Shown here: positions 1 through 7,989 of the stretch, one piece after another
Numbering within the stretch: position 1 is the first letter of the stretch
Layout of the letters: the number at the start of each line of letters is the position of its first letter
Assembly (NCBI RefSeq): GCF_002090095.1
Contig: NZ_BBRJ01000003.1
Coordinates: forward strand, 310,001-374,000
Length of the DNA: 64,000 nucleotides
From: Demequina sp. NBRC 110053
GTDB taxonomy: Bacteria; Actinomycetota; Actinomycetes; Actinomycetales; Demequinaceae
Direction of reading: 5' to 3'
Notes under the pieces: model-generated
Databases searched by the model: none
Seen by the model: the letters and a program-made list of their open reading frames with translations, nothing else
Told to the model about the DNA's origin: nothing
Program-made: the position numbers and the translations under genes

Positions 1-96
1 CCTCCCACCCGCACCCCCTGGGGCTCGCTCAACGCGCGTCTCGAGGGACCGGCTGGCCTTCAGCTCACCCTCTTCCGGCAGATCGACCCGGAGTGA
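1..96 (+). CDS. VOC/glyoxalase-like protein, C-terminal fragment
   Basis: Only the last 31 codons lie in the window, ending at TGA 94-96. The reading frame has strong third-position GC and encodes a tail containing TPWGSLNARLEGPAG then QLTLF. A TPWG turn followed by a strand and the end of the protein is typical of the last beta strands of vicinal-oxygen-chelate (glyoxalase/bleomycin resistance) proteins. The start lies outside the window, so the substrate cannot be inferred. It ends 44 bases before the MDR oxidoreductase and may be its operon partner. Confidence 0.5.
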   Translation, partial: PPTRTPWGSLNARLEGPAGLQLTLFRQIDPE

Positions 97-140
97 TCCG
101 CCCCGGGCCACCACCCACCACGACACCAAGGAGAACGGCC

Positions 141-1196
141 ATGACCGCCACCGCCCGCACCGCCACCACCGAGAACACCCCGCAGATCACCGCGTCGTAC
201 CCCGTCACCATGACCGCCGCGCTTCACCGGTCCTTCGGTGACGCGCGCTCGTCAGTCGAGATCGCATCGGCCCCCATCCCCTCCCCCGGCCCCACGCAGG
301 TGCTGGTGAAGGTCGAGGCCGCGGGCATCGCCATCGGCGACTGGCTGACCATGCAGGGCCTGCCGTACATCGCCCGCCCGGCGTATGGTCTCGCTCGACC
401 CAAGCTGCCGGTCCTCGGCAACGAGGTCGCTGGCACAGTGGTCGCCGTCGGCGACCAGGTCTCCAGCGGCGCCGATGCGTTCGTTCCTGGCGATCGTGTG
501 CTCGGCTTCGCGCAGGGCGCCTTCGCGCAGTACGCGGTCACGGAGGCCGCTCACCTGGTCCGCACCCCAGACGCCCTAGGAACCGTCGACGCCGCTGCGA
601 TCCCGGTCTCGGGCCTCACCGCCTACCGGGCCGTGGTCGAGGAGAGCGGCGCCAAGGCCGGCGAGAGGGTGCTCGTGCTGGGCGCCTCAGGTGCGGTCGG
701 CACCTTCGCCGTCCAGATCGCGAAGGCGCACGGCATGCACGTGACCGCCGTGGCATCGGCGCGGAACGCTGACCTCGTCGCCCGACTCGGCGCCGACCAG
801 GTGGTCGACTACGCCGCCCAGGATATCGAGGACATGGGTCAGAGCTGGGACGCCGTCATCGACCTCGCCGGCAACCGGCCCGTGCGCTCGCTGCGCCGCC
901 TGCTCACGGCTCGCGGCACCGCCGTGATCGTCGGCGGCAACGGCGGGCGCGTCACCATGGGCTTCTCGCGCACCATTCGCGCGATGCTGCTCAACCCGTT
1001 CGTGAAGCAGAGGCTGACGATGCTGGTGGCGGGCTCGTCCCAGGCCGGCCTCGCCGCGGTGCGTGACATGGTCGCCTCCGGCGCTGTCATCCCGGTCATC
1101 GACCGCACCTTCCCGCTGTCGCGGTTCGCGGACGCCATGGAGCACATCGGCAGCCGTCACACCCAAGGCAAGTCCGTCATCGTCGTCGACGGCTGA
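141..1196 (+). CDS. NAD(P)-dependent zinc-type (MDR) alcohol dehydrogenase / quinone reductase-like
   Basis: A 351-residue medium-chain dehydrogenase/reductase. The N-terminal GroES-like fold (LVKVEAAGIAIGDW, LGNEVAGTVVAVG, GDRVLGF) is followed by a Rossmann domain with GASGAVGTFAVQIAK and the GADQVVDY segment that ends the nucleotide site. Catalytic-zinc ligands of true alcohol dehydrogenases are not evident, which fits the quinone oxidoreductase-like branch. I place the start at ATG 141 because AAGGAG lies 7 nt upstream; an upstream in-frame start at 93 overlaps the preceding gene and lacks a ribosome site. The DUF4386 membrane protein follows 38 bases later and is probably co-transcribed. 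Substrate unknown. Confidence 0.85.
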   Translation: MTATARTATTENTPQITASYPVTMTAALHRSFGDARSSVEIASAPIPSPGPTQVLVKVEAAGIAIGDWLTMQGLPYIARPAYGLARPKLPVLGNEVAGTVVAVGDQVSSGADAFVPGDRVLGFAQGAFAQYAVTEAAHLVRTPDALGTVDAAAIPVSGLTAYRAVVEESGAKAGERVLVLGASGAVGTFAVQIAKAHGMHVTAVASARNADLVARLGADQVVDYAAQDIEDMGQSWDAVIDLAGNRPVRSLRRLLTARGTAVIVGGNGGRVTMGFSRTIRAMLLNPFVKQRLTMLVAGSSQAGLAAVRDMVASGAVIPVIDRTFPLSRFADAMEHIGSRHTQGKSVIVVDG

Positions 1197-1234
1197 CGCC
1201 CCACGACTGAGCACAACACCGCAGGAGAGAACCC

Positions 1235-2023
1235 ATGCATGCCACTGCCACCAACCGCTCCATCAAGCGCACGAGCCGCGCCGCTGGCGAGCTCTACGCC
1301 GCGATCTTCCTTCTCGCTCCCCTCGGCTTCCTGATCGGCAAGTCGCCCGTCACGAGCCTGGGCGAGGGCGAGTCCGCCACCTTCGCCATCGCGCAGAACG
1401 AGCAGCTGTTCCGGCTCGGCATGCTCGCCGAGGTGGGCGTGGTCGCCATCGAGCTGATTCTCGCTGCGCTGCTGTTCGCGCTGTTCCGCCCGGTGAGCCG
1501 CTCGCTCGCGCTGGGCGCGGCGCTCACCCGCGCCGCCGAGGCCGTCATCCAGGCCGTGAACCTCGTGCCGAGCTTCATCGCCCTGTCCGCCGCGACCGGC
1601 ACGGGCGTGTACGCGGAGATGGCTCTCGCGAGCCGCGAGACCGTCGTCCTCGCGTCGATGGAGGCGTACGAGTTCGGCATCCTCGTGTGGGGCCTCCCCT
1701 TCGCGCTGCACGTGCTGTTCCTCGGGCTCCTCGTCGTGCGGTCGCGACTCGTGCCCGCGGCGATCGGCTGGCTGCTGATCGCCGCCTCTGCCGGCTACTT
1801 CCTTGACTCGCTCGCCCCGATGGTGCTGCCCGGCGCGGCCGGCGTCGCCGAGGCGCTCGTGATGGTGCTCGCCATCCCCGCCGAGCTGTCGTTCGCGGTG
1901 TGGCTGATCGTCAAAGGCGTGCGGCCCGAGAGGTGGCGCGCGCTCGCGGCGGAGCCGGACGGAGCGACGGCCGATGCGCTCGCGGCCTCTCGCGGTCCCG
2001 CCACCGAGTCTGTTGGGGCCTGA
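1235..2023 (+). CDS. DUF4386 family integral membrane protein
   Basis: A 262-residue polytopic membrane protein with about six hydrophobic segments. The opening pattern (basic residues, then GELYAAIFLLAPLGFLIG), the central AAEAVIQAVNLVPSF and the repeated long helices match DUF4386, a family of unknown function frequent in actinobacteria. The start is ATG 1235 after GGAGAG. It follows the MDR gene closely and is followed by a perfect inverted repeat that should end transcription. The C-terminal ~30 residues are soluble and Ala-rich. No enzymatic residues can be recognised. Confidence 0.75.
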   Translation: MHATATNRSIKRTSRAAGELYAAIFLLAPLGFLIGKSPVTSLGEGESATFAIAQNEQLFRLGMLAEVGVVAIELILAALLFALFRPVSRSLALGAALTRAAEAVIQAVNLVPSFIALSAATGTGVYAEMALASRETVVLASMEAYEFGILVWGLPFALHVLFLGLLVVRSRLVPAAIGWLLIAASAGYFLDSLAPMVLPGAAGVAEALVMVLAIPAELSFAVWLIVKGVRPERWRALAAEPDGATADALAASRGPATESVGA

Positions 2024-2038
2024 GCGACACCCCGCACG

Positions 2039-2078
2039 TGCCAGTGCCCGGACGCCTCTCGGCGCCCGGGCACTGGCA
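2039..2078. terminator. Bidirectional hairpin terminator
   Basis: A perfect 13-bp inverted repeat (2039-2051 with 2066-2078; TGCCAGTGCCCGG and its complement) separated by 14 bases. It sits between the convergent DUF4386 gene (ends 2023) and FBP gene (ends 2085), so it can serve both. There is no T-tract, as is common for actinobacterial terminators. Confidence 0.75.
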
Positions 2079-2084
2079 TGCGGA

Positions 2085-2567
2085 CTAGACCTCGGCCGCG
2101 AAGGCCATCACGCGCAGTTGCAGGCTCTCGATCTGCTCCTGTCGCGCGGCCTCCGCGTCGAAGCCCTCGTAGAACGCGCGCGGTGGCCGCCGCGCGTTGC
2201 GCGAGCACTGGAAGTCCTCGCACACGAGCGTGCCGACGGTGTCGCCGTTGCGACCCGCTTTGCCGGAGCGCTTGGCGGTGTAGAGCACCACGTCGTTCGG
2301 CAGCGTGACGTCCTGGCACCACGAGCACTGCGTGCGGGTGCGCGGCGAGGATCCCGGGTGGCGCAGCACGAGTCCGCAGTGGCCGCCGTCGAGCAGAGGG
2401 ATCACCACGTAGGCGCGGCGCTCGAACCTGAGATCGCGCCACCCGAGGTACTCGAGCGATGCCCAGTCGATGGCGTCGAGGCCGGCGGGCAGGGTCAGGT
2501 CGTTCACCTCGCGGCGCGAGGCGTTGATGAAGGACGCGCGCAGCGTCGACTCGGTCAGGGGAAGCAT
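2085..2567 (-). CDS. FBP domain protein (elongation factor G-binding, treble-clef zinc finger)
   Basis: A 160-residue protein resembling the FBP family (C-terminal treble-clef domain of FusB/FusC-type EF-G-binding proteins). Two Cys pairs, CSWC near residue 82 and CEDFQC near residue 119, are placed to bind one zinc. The IPLLDGGHCG and LVLRHPGSSPRTRTQC segments match the family core. FusB-type proteins bind EF-G and release it from fusidic acid-stalled ribosomes; whether this homologue protects ribosomes is not known. The start ATG 2567 is preceded by a very stable hairpin and, further upstream, a short leader ORF, suggesting translation-coupled regulation. It is convergent with the DUF4386 gene. 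Confidence 0.8.
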   Translation of the reverse strand: MLPLTESTLRASFINASRREVNDLTLPAGLDAIDWASLEYLGWRDLRFERRAYVVIPLLDGGHCGLVLRHPGSSPRTRTQCSWCQDVTLPNDVVLYTAKRSGKAGRNGDTVGTLVCEDFQCSRNARRPPRAFYEGFDAEAARQEQIESLQLRVMAFAAEV

Positions 2568-2586
2568 GAGATGTCACTTTCGGTGA

Positions 2587-2667
2587 CGCCCGCGCGCGGC
2601 GATCGCGGCGCGCGGGCGGAGGTTGCCAGGGGTCAGCGACGTCAGCCGTGCCCGGGGGGGGCACGGC
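2587..2667 (-). promoter_or_regulatory. Two hairpins in the FBP leader (candidate attenuator)
   Basis: Reading toward the FBP start there are two stable hairpins. The first pairs 2659-2667 with 2645-2653 (nine G/C-rich pairs around a C-run loop) directly after the leader-peptide stop. The second pairs 2609-2618 with 2587-2596 (ten pairs, all G/C) and ends about 20 nt before the FBP start codon, so it can hide the ribosome site. A leader peptide followed by alternative hairpins is the layout of ribosome-mediated attenuation; the actual switching is inferred. Confidence 0.5.
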
Positions 2668-2674
2668 CGGGGCG

Positions 2675-2725
2675 CTAGAACCTGATGCCGGCGCACCGGG
2701 CGCCGACCACCTCCTGAATGCTCAC
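2675..2725 (-). CDS. Predicted 16-residue leader peptide upstream of the FBP gene
   Basis: GTG at 2725-2723 opens a 16-codon frame ending at TAG 2677-2675 and encoding VSIQEVVGARCAGIRF. A TACCCT -10 box (2737-2732) lies exactly 6 nt upstream of the GTG, so the transcript would begin at the start codon, as in leaderless actinobacterial mRNAs. The ORF ends 8 nt before the first leader hairpin. Function as a stalling peptide that senses translation inhibition is inferred from the position in front of an EF-G-binding protein gene; no homologue was identified. Confidence 0.5.
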   Translation of the reverse strand: MSIQEVVGARCAGIRF

Positions 2726-2787
2726 GCCTCCAGGGTAAGCGACACGCACCGATGCCGCGTCAGCGAGGGTCGCTTGCGCGGGCCGAC

Positions 2788-3540
2788 CTACGCCGTTCCC
2801 GTGGTCCTGTCGAGCCACTCGGCGAAGGTCTCCGAGCCGATCTCCGCGCCGGCGTCGGGCAGCAGTGCGCCGTCACGCTGCGCCTTGCCGAGCGGACCCG
2901 GCAGGCCCACGCTCGGCATCCAGCCGCGGTGGCCCGAGGCCCGCGCCCATGCTCGCACCATGTCGTTCAGGGACTCCTCGCGGGGGCCGGCGAGCTCGAC
3001 ATATCCGCCGAGCGCGGGGGACTCGGCGAGGTCGACCAGCCGCGACGCCACCTCGCGCCCGGCAATGGGCTGGGTGCGCATCTTGGGAGCGAGGTGGAGC
3101 GGACCGGCCTTGGCCATGGCGTACACCTGCGCCGCGAACTCGTGGAACTGCGTGGCCCGCAGGATGGTCCACGGCACGCCCCCTGCCTCGATCGCCTGCT
3201 CCTGAGCGCGCTTGCCGGCGTAGTAGTCGTAGGGCGCGCGCTCCACGCCCACGATCGACAGGGCGACGTGCCGCTCGACGCCTGCTCGCTGCTCGGCCGC
3301 CAGCAGCGTCCGGGTGGCCTGCTCGAAGAAGGCGACCGACGCATCGGCCTTCATGGTGCCCACGTTGGTGACGTCGACCACGGCGGTGACGCCGACGAGG
3401 GCATCCTCGAGCCCCTCGCCCGTCACGACGTCGACGCCCAGCGAACGCGCCATCGGCACGACCTCGTGGCCCCGGCTGCGGGCCTGCTCGGCGACCATGG
3501 AGCCCAACAGCCCCGTGACTCCTGCGACTGCGATCCTCAT
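2788..3540 (-). CDS. NAD(P)H-binding atypical SDR (NmrA-like) oxidoreductase
   Basis: A 250-residue protein beginning with the dinucleotide motif VAGVTGLLGSMVAEQ. The DYYAGKRAQE segment supplies a Y-x3-K pair and VPWTILRATQFHEF is the usual NmrA-like signature. It transcribes away from the SDR-AKR-ECF41 operon, and the two share a dyad-symmetric promoter region with back-to-back ECF41-type elements (3589-3641). ECF41 sigma factors are commonly linked to carboxymuconolactone decarboxylases, oxidoreductases and epimerases, and this gene fits that oxidoreductase/epimerase role. Substrate unknown. Confidence 0.85.
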   Translation of the reverse strand: MRIAVAGVTGLLGSMVAEQARSRGHEVVPMARSLGVDVVTGEGLEDALVGVTAVVDVTNVGTMKADASVAFFEQATRTLLAAEQRAGVERHVALSIVGVERAPYDYYAGKRAQEQAIEAGGVPWTILRATQFHEFAAQVYAMAKAGPLHLAPKMRTQPIAGREVASRLVDLAESPALGGYVELAGPREESLNDMVRAWARASGHRGWMPSVGLPGPLGKAQRDGALLPDAGAEIGSETFAEWLDRTTGTA

Positions 3541-3588
3541 GTCTGCTCCTCACTGTGTGCGGCGCTCGCGGTGAGCGCTTGAACTCAC

Positions 3589-3641
3589 GACGACGCAGCT
3601 GTCCAGAGTGTGAGCCTCACATTCGAGCGGCCTGCGTCGTC
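3589..3641. promoter_or_regulatory. Divergent, overlapping ECF41-type promoters
   Basis: On the plus strand CCTCACA (3615-3621), 16 nt, then CGTC (3638-3641) points at the SDR starting at 3666. On the minus strand GCTCACA (3615-3609), 16 nt, then CGTC (3592-3589) points at the oxidoreductase starting at 3540. Both approximate the published ECF41 pattern TGTCACA-N16-CGTC (from memory). The two -35 elements overlap, giving an inverted repeat with CTCACGACGACGCAG arms at 3585-3599 and its complement at 3631-3645. A third copy precedes the NDH-2 gene at 6532. Confidence 0.75.
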
Positions 3642-3665
3642 GTGAGGGGCGAGAGGAGACACAGC

Positions 3666-4607
3666 ATGCATCGGATCATCGACAGTCCGTTTACCGCCCA
3701 CCACACCGCAGAGGGCGTCAGCCAGGGCGCCGACCTCAGCGGCAAGCGCGCGGTCGTCACCGGTGGTGCGTCGGGCATCGGCGTCGAGACAGTGCGTGTG
3801 CTCGCGGCTCGAGGGGCAGAGGTGACGATCGCGGCGCGCGACCTGGAGGACGCCGCACGCGTCGCGGAGGAGATCTCGTCGCGGACCGATGGCCGCGCCG
3901 TTCAGGTCAAGCAGCTCGAGCACACCGACCGTGCGTCCGTCGTTCGGTTCGCCGAGGATTGGACGGGTCCGCTCGACCTGCTGATCAACAACGCCGGCGT
4001 GATGCGCATCCCCGAGCTGACGAGGGACGGCCAGGGTCACGAGATGCAGCTCTCGACCAACTACCTCGGTCACGCCGACCTCACTCTGCGCCTGCGCGGC
4101 GCGCTCGCTGCGGCAGGCGACGGCGCGCGGGTCATCATGGTCAGCTCCTCCGGGCATCTCTTCAGCCCCGTCGTCTTCGAGGACGTCGACATCCGGTTCC
4201 GCCCGTACGACCCGCTCACGGCGTATGGCCAGGCGAAGACTGCCGAGGTGCTCCTCGCCGTGGGAATCGCGCACCGCTGGGCCGACGACGGCATCGTCGC
4301 TCACGCCGTCAACCCCGGGGCGATCGCCACCAGGCTCCAGCGCCACGTGGGCGGGACGCTCGCGACGCCCGCACACCTGCAGAAGACCGTCGAGCAGGGA
4401 GCGTCGACCACCGTCCTCGCCGCGGTCTCTCCCCTGCTCGCCGCGGGAGAGGCCCAGTACCTGAGCGACAACGCTCCAGCACACGTGGTCGAGGCGCGTC
4501 CGGACGGTCCGGAGGAGATCGGCCGCTCGGTCGCGCGCTATGCGCTCGACCCCGACGGAGCCGACCGCCTGTGGACGCTGTCGCAGGCCCTGCTCGGCCA
4601 CCACTGA
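3666..4607 (+). CDS. Short-chain dehydrogenase/reductase (retinol dehydrogenase-like)
   Basis: A 313-residue classical SDR. TGGASGIGVETVR binds NAD(P), NNAG (within DLLINNAGVM) stabilises the core, and the catalytic S-Y-K is visible as VSSSGHLF and YGQAK. The downstream NPGAIATRLQRH is typical. Long SDRs with this N-terminal extension and a FEDVDI stretch are usually annotated as retinol dehydrogenase-like or WW-domain oxidoreductase-like; the real substrate is unknown. ATG 3666 is preceded by GAGGAG. First gene of an SDR-AKR-ECF41 operon driven by the ECF41-type promoter 25 nt upstream. Confidence 0.9.
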   Translation: MHRIIDSPFTAHHTAEGVSQGADLSGKRAVVTGGASGIGVETVRVLAARGAEVTIAARDLEDAARVAEEISSRTDGRAVQVKQLEHTDRASVVRFAEDWTGPLDLLINNAGVMRIPELTRDGQGHEMQLSTNYLGHADLTLRLRGALAAAGDGARVIMVSSSGHLFSPVVFEDVDIRFRPYDPLTAYGQAKTAEVLLAVGIAHRWADDGIVAHAVNPGAIATRLQRHVGGTLATPAHLQKTVEQGASTTVLAAVSPLLAAGEAQYLSDNAPAHVVEARPDGPEEIGRSVARYALDPDGADRLWTLSQALLGHH

Positions 4608-4631
4608 GACACGAGAGGACGAGGAGGATTC

Positions 4632-5612
4632 ATGAGACAGCACACGCTGGGCGACGGACTCACCGTCTCCGCCATGGGCCTGGGCGCGATGGGCATGAGC
4701 GCCTTCTACGGCGCGAGCGACGAGCAGGAGTCGATCGCGACCCTGCGCCATGCGGTGGACCTGGGCGTGACGTTCATCGACACCGCCGAGGCCTATGGAC
4801 CGTTCACGAACGAGCAGCTCAGCGGTCGCGCGCTCAAGGACCGCCGCGAGGACATCACGCTCGCGACCAAGGCATCCGCGGAGACCGACGACGACGGCAC
4901 GGTGCATGGCCGCAACGGGACGCCCGAGTACATCAGGCGAGCCTGCGAGCGCTCGCTCCGGCACCTGGGCGTCGACGTCATCGACCTGTACTACCTTCAC
5001 CGGGCGGATCCGGCCGTGCCCATCGAGGACAGCGTGGGCGCGATGGCCGAGCTGGTGAGCGAGGGCAAGGTCCGCCACCTCGGCCTGTCCGAGGTCTCGG
5101 CGACGACCATGCGCCGGGCACACGCGGTGCATCCCATCGCGGCCATCCAGTCCGAGCTCTCCCTCTTCGCGCGCGACATCCTGCACAACGGCGAGAAGGA
5201 CACGGCCGACGAGCTCGGCATCGGCTTCGTCGCGTTCTCCCCGCTCGGGCGCGGCGTGCTCACCGATGGCGTCCGCAGCCTCGACGACCTCGCCCCTGAC
5301 GATGCGCGACGGGGACTGCCGCGATTCGCGCCGGATGCCTTCGACGCGAACCGCGCGCTCGTCGCTCGGGTCGAGGCCATCGCCGCGGACCTGGGGGTCA
5401 CGGTCGCTCAGGTGGCGCTCGCGTGGGTCATGGCGGAGGGCGTGGTGCCGATCCCTGGCACACGGCGGCGCTCACGGGTCCGGGAGAACGCCGCAGCGGT
5501 GGACGTTGCGCTGAGCGAGGACGTGCGCGAGGCTCTGAGGAGCGCGCTGCCGGCCTCGGAGATCGTGGGCTCTCGCGACGGGATCGACGCGCCCACCGGC
5601 ACCGATCGATGA
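4632..5612 (+). CDS. Aldo/keto reductase
   Basis: A 326-residue NADP(H)-dependent aldo/keto reductase barrel. The tetrad is visible: Asp in FIDTAEAYG (about residue 50) and its Tyr, Lys in LATKAS, and His in YYLHRAD. HLGLSEVSA and the C-terminal PIPGTRRRSRVRENA segment form the cofactor site and match the AKR13/IolS-like group. GAGGAGGA lies just before the ATG. It sits between an SDR and the ECF41 sigma gene, so it probably belongs to the ECF41-controlled redox/detoxification set. Substrate unknown. Confidence 0.92.
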   Translation: MRQHTLGDGLTVSAMGLGAMGMSAFYGASDEQESIATLRHAVDLGVTFIDTAEAYGPFTNEQLSGRALKDRREDITLATKASAETDDDGTVHGRNGTPEYIRRACERSLRHLGVDVIDLYYLHRADPAVPIEDSVGAMAELVSEGKVRHLGLSEVSATTMRRAHAVHPIAAIQSELSLFARDILHNGEKDTADELGIGFVAFSPLGRGVLTDGVRSLDDLAPDDARRGLPRFAPDAFDANRALVARVEAIAADLGVTVAQVALAWVMAEGVVPIPGTRRRSRVRENAAAVDVALSEDVREALRSALPASEIVGSRDGIDAPTGTDR

Positions 5613-5645
5613 ACGAGACAGGCGTCTCACGGAAGCGGGATCCAG

Positions 5646-6530
5646 ATGCACGATGACGCGGTGACCGCCGCCCTCGACGCCGAGCGGCCTGCGCTGCGCG
5701 GGCTCGCCTACCGCATGCTCGGCAGCGTCAGCGACGCCGAGGACGCCGTGCAGGAGGCCTTCGTGCGGTGGGTGCGGCTCACCGACGCGCAGCGCGGCGA
5801 GGTCGATAACCCCGGCGCGTGGATGATGCGGGTGACGTCACGGATCTGCCTCGACATGCTGGGCTCGGCTCGGGCTCGCCGTGAGACCTACGTGGGCCCG
5901 TGGCTGCCCGAGCCGCTGCCGACCGTGGCGAGTGCGACGAGCACCGTCGACCCGCAGGAGCGCGTCACGCTCGACGACTCGGTGAGCATGGCGCTGCAGG
6001 TGGTGCTCGACACGCTGACGCCGGCCGAGCGTGTGGCGTTCGTGCTGCACGACGTCTTCGAGCTGCCGTTCGCGCAGGTCGCGGACACCGTGGGGCGCTC
6101 GGTCGCGGCGAGCCGGCAGCTCGCGTCCTCGGCGCGGCGCAAGGTGCGTGCCCGCACCCGTGACGCCGCTCCCCGCGAGCGCCACGACGCCGTGGCGGCC
6201 GCCTTCGCGGCCTCCACCGGTACGGGCGACTTCGAGGCCCTCGTCGCGCTGCTGGACCCCGAGGTGACGCTCACCTCGGACGGCGGCGGCAAGGTCAGCG
6301 CCGCGCGCCGCCCCGTGCATGGAGCCGCGAACGTCGCGAGGTTCATCCTGGGAGTGCTCACCCAGCGTCCGCAGGTCACCGTCGACCCGATCACCACGGC
6401 GGACGGACTGGGATTCGTGGTGAGCGAGGACGGCGTGGTCGATACCGTGATGGTCCTGGGCGTGCGAGGCGAGCGGGTGTCCGACGTCTGGCTGATGCGG
6501 AACCCCGACAAGCTCACCAGCTGGCGCTGA
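5646..6530 (+). CDS. ECF41-family RNA polymerase sigma factor with SnoaL-like C-terminal regulatory domain
   Basis: A 294-residue sigma-70-like factor. Region 2 (residues 15-75, MLGSVSDAEDAVQEAFVRW) and region 4 (115-170, LDTLTPAERVAFVLHDVFELPF then the helix-turn-helix RSVAASRQLASSARRKV) are followed by a ~120-residue SnoaL-like domain. Three hallmarks of ECF41 are present: WLPEP (86-90) in the linker, DGGGK (212-216) and NPDKL (286-290). In this group the C-terminal domain, rather than a separate anti-sigma factor, controls activity. Last gene of the SDR-AKR-ECF41 operon and preceded by its own type of promoter, which suggests autoregulation. Confidence 0.92.
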   Translation: MHDDAVTAALDAERPALRGLAYRMLGSVSDAEDAVQEAFVRWVRLTDAQRGEVDNPGAWMMRVTSRICLDMLGSARARRETYVGPWLPEPLPTVASATSTVDPQERVTLDDSVSMALQVVLDTLTPAERVAFVLHDVFELPFAQVADTVGRSVAASRQLASSARRKVRARTRDAAPRERHDAVAAAFAASTGTGDFEALVALLDPEVTLTSDGGGKVSAARRPVHGAANVARFILGVLTQRPQVTVDPITTADGLGFVVSEDGVVDTVMVLGVRGERVSDVWLMRNPDKLTSWR

Positions 6531-6531
6531 C

Positions 6532-6558
6532 CCTCACATTCCGGTCCCCTGCGTCGTC
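6532..6558 (+). promoter_or_regulatory. ECF41-type promoter upstream of the NDH-2 operon
   Basis: CCTCACA (6532-6538), a 16-nt spacer and CGTC (6555-6558) begin immediately after the sigma-factor stop codon and repeat the element at 3615-3641, including the shared CCTCACATTC and CCTGCGTCGTCG blocks. This places the NDH-2 and the following membrane protein gene in the same predicted regulon. Confidence 0.75.
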
Positions 6559-6603
6559 GAGTCAGTGACGGCACACAGGAGCACAACCGGAGAGGTGAGG
6601 ACG

Positions 6604-7980
6604 ATGCGCCGGATTCTGATCATCGGCGGCGGCTACGCAGGGCTGTACACGGCGTGGGGCCTCGAGCGGCGCCTGCGCCGCGGCGAGGCGGAGGTGGTGC
6701 TCGTCGACCCGCGTCAGCACATGACCTACCAGCCGTTCCTCCCCGAGGTGGTGGCGGGATCGATCGAGCCCCGCCATGCGGCCGTCTCGCTGAGACGTCA
6801 CCTGCGGCGCACGCGTGTGATCGCGGGCTCCGTGGTAGAGCTGCGGCACGCGGCCCGCACGGCGACCATCGCGCCGCTCGACGGCGAGCCCTACGACCTG
6901 CCCTACGACACCGTGGTGACCACCGCCGGCGCAGTGACGCGCACCCTGCCCATCCCAGGACTGCTCGACACGGGCATCGGCCTGAAGACCGTCGAGGAGG
7001 CCGCGGCCATCCGCGATCGCCTGGTGCTCGCGTTCGAGCAAGCTGCGGAGCTGCCCGCCGGTCCCGAGCGCGATCGACTGCTGACCGTCACGGTGGTGGG
7101 CGGTGGCTTCTCGGGCGTCGAGGTGCTGGGCGAGATGATGGGCCTCGCGCGCTCGCTGGTCAGGCGCTTCCCCACCCTCAACCGCGAGGACGTGGCCTTC
7201 CACCTGGTCGAGGCCGCGCCCAGGATCCTGCCCGAGGTCAGCGACCGGCCCGGCCGATGGGTCGTGTCCCGGCTCGAGCACAAGGGCGCGCGCGTGCACC
7301 TCAGCACCAGCCTGGTCTCGGCCGTCAACGGGCACGTCGAGTTGTCCGACGGCGTCACCTACGACACGGGCCTGCTGGTGTGGACGGCGGGAAACGCCAC
7401 GAACCCAGTGGTCGCTCGCCACAGCGACCTGCCGCTCGACGCGCGCGGCCGGGTGACCGTGGGCGCGGACCTGCGGGTGCGCGACGGCGTCAAGGTGGTC
7501 CCCGACGCGTGGGCTGCCGGCGACGACGCCGCGGTTCCCGACCTGGCGCTGTCCCGCGACGCCGCGATCACCACGGTGCCGAATGCGCAGCACGCCGTGC
7601 GTCAGGCCGAGCTGTTGGCTCGCAACATCGTCGCCGTCCTGCGCGGGCGCGAGCCCCGGCCCTACCGTCACCGCAGCATCGGCGTGGTCGCGACCCTCGG
7701 GCTGGGCGACGGCATCTTCCAGTTCCGCCGCCTGGTGATCAAGGGGCTGCCCGCGTGGTTCATCCACCGCGGTTATCACGTACTCGCGATCCCGTCGTGG
7801 GAGCGCAAGGCGCACGTGCTCGCCGTGTGGCTCGTCGCGGCCGTGTTCGGTCGCGACATCGTGGCGCTGCCCCAGCGCACCGATCCTCGGCGCGCCTTCG
7901 TCACCGGCGGCGAGCCCGTACCGCCGTCGCCGGAGGACTCCAGCGATACGACCCAGGATGCCGCGCCCATCGCGGCCTGA
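6604..7980 (+). CDS. NDH-2-like FAD/NAD(P) oxidoreductase
   Basis: A 458-residue type II NADH dehydrogenase-like flavoprotein. The FAD site is GGGYAGLY (8-15); a second dinucleotide fold starts at VTVVGGGFSGVEVLGE; WAAGDDAAVPD is the second FAD-contacting motif. The C-terminal IKGLPAWFIHRGYH, an amphipathic stretch, is where NDH-2 enzymes dock on the membrane, so electron transfer from NADH to quinone is likely. The start has AGGTGAGG upstream. It is the first gene behind the third ECF41-type promoter, with a small membrane protein gene directly after it. Confidence 0.9.
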   Translation: MRRILIIGGGYAGLYTAWGLERRLRRGEAEVVLVDPRQHMTYQPFLPEVVAGSIEPRHAAVSLRRHLRRTRVIAGSVVELRHAARTATIAPLDGEPYDLPYDTVVTTAGAVTRTLPIPGLLDTGIGLKTVEEAAAIRDRLVLAFEQAAELPAGPERDRLLTVTVVGGGFSGVEVLGEMMGLARSLVRRFPTLNREDVAFHLVEAAPRILPEVSDRPGRWVVSRLEHKGARVHLSTSLVSAVNGHVELSDGVTYDTGLLVWTAGNATNPVVARHSDLPLDARGRVTVGADLRVRDGVKVVPDAWAAGDDAAVPDLALSRDAAITTVPNAQHAVRQAELLARNIVAVLRGREPRPYRHRSIGVVATLGLGDGIFQFRRLVIKGLPAWFIHRGYHVLAIPSWERKAHVLAVWLVAAVFGRDIVALPQRTDPRRAFVTGGEPVPPSPEDSSDTTQDAAPIAA

Positions 7981-7989
7981 GGAGGAGAC

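Noticed and set aside
3585..5186. A 533-codon minus-strand frame across the SDR and AKR genes.
   Set aside because: The plus-strand SDR and AKR motifs are unambiguous.
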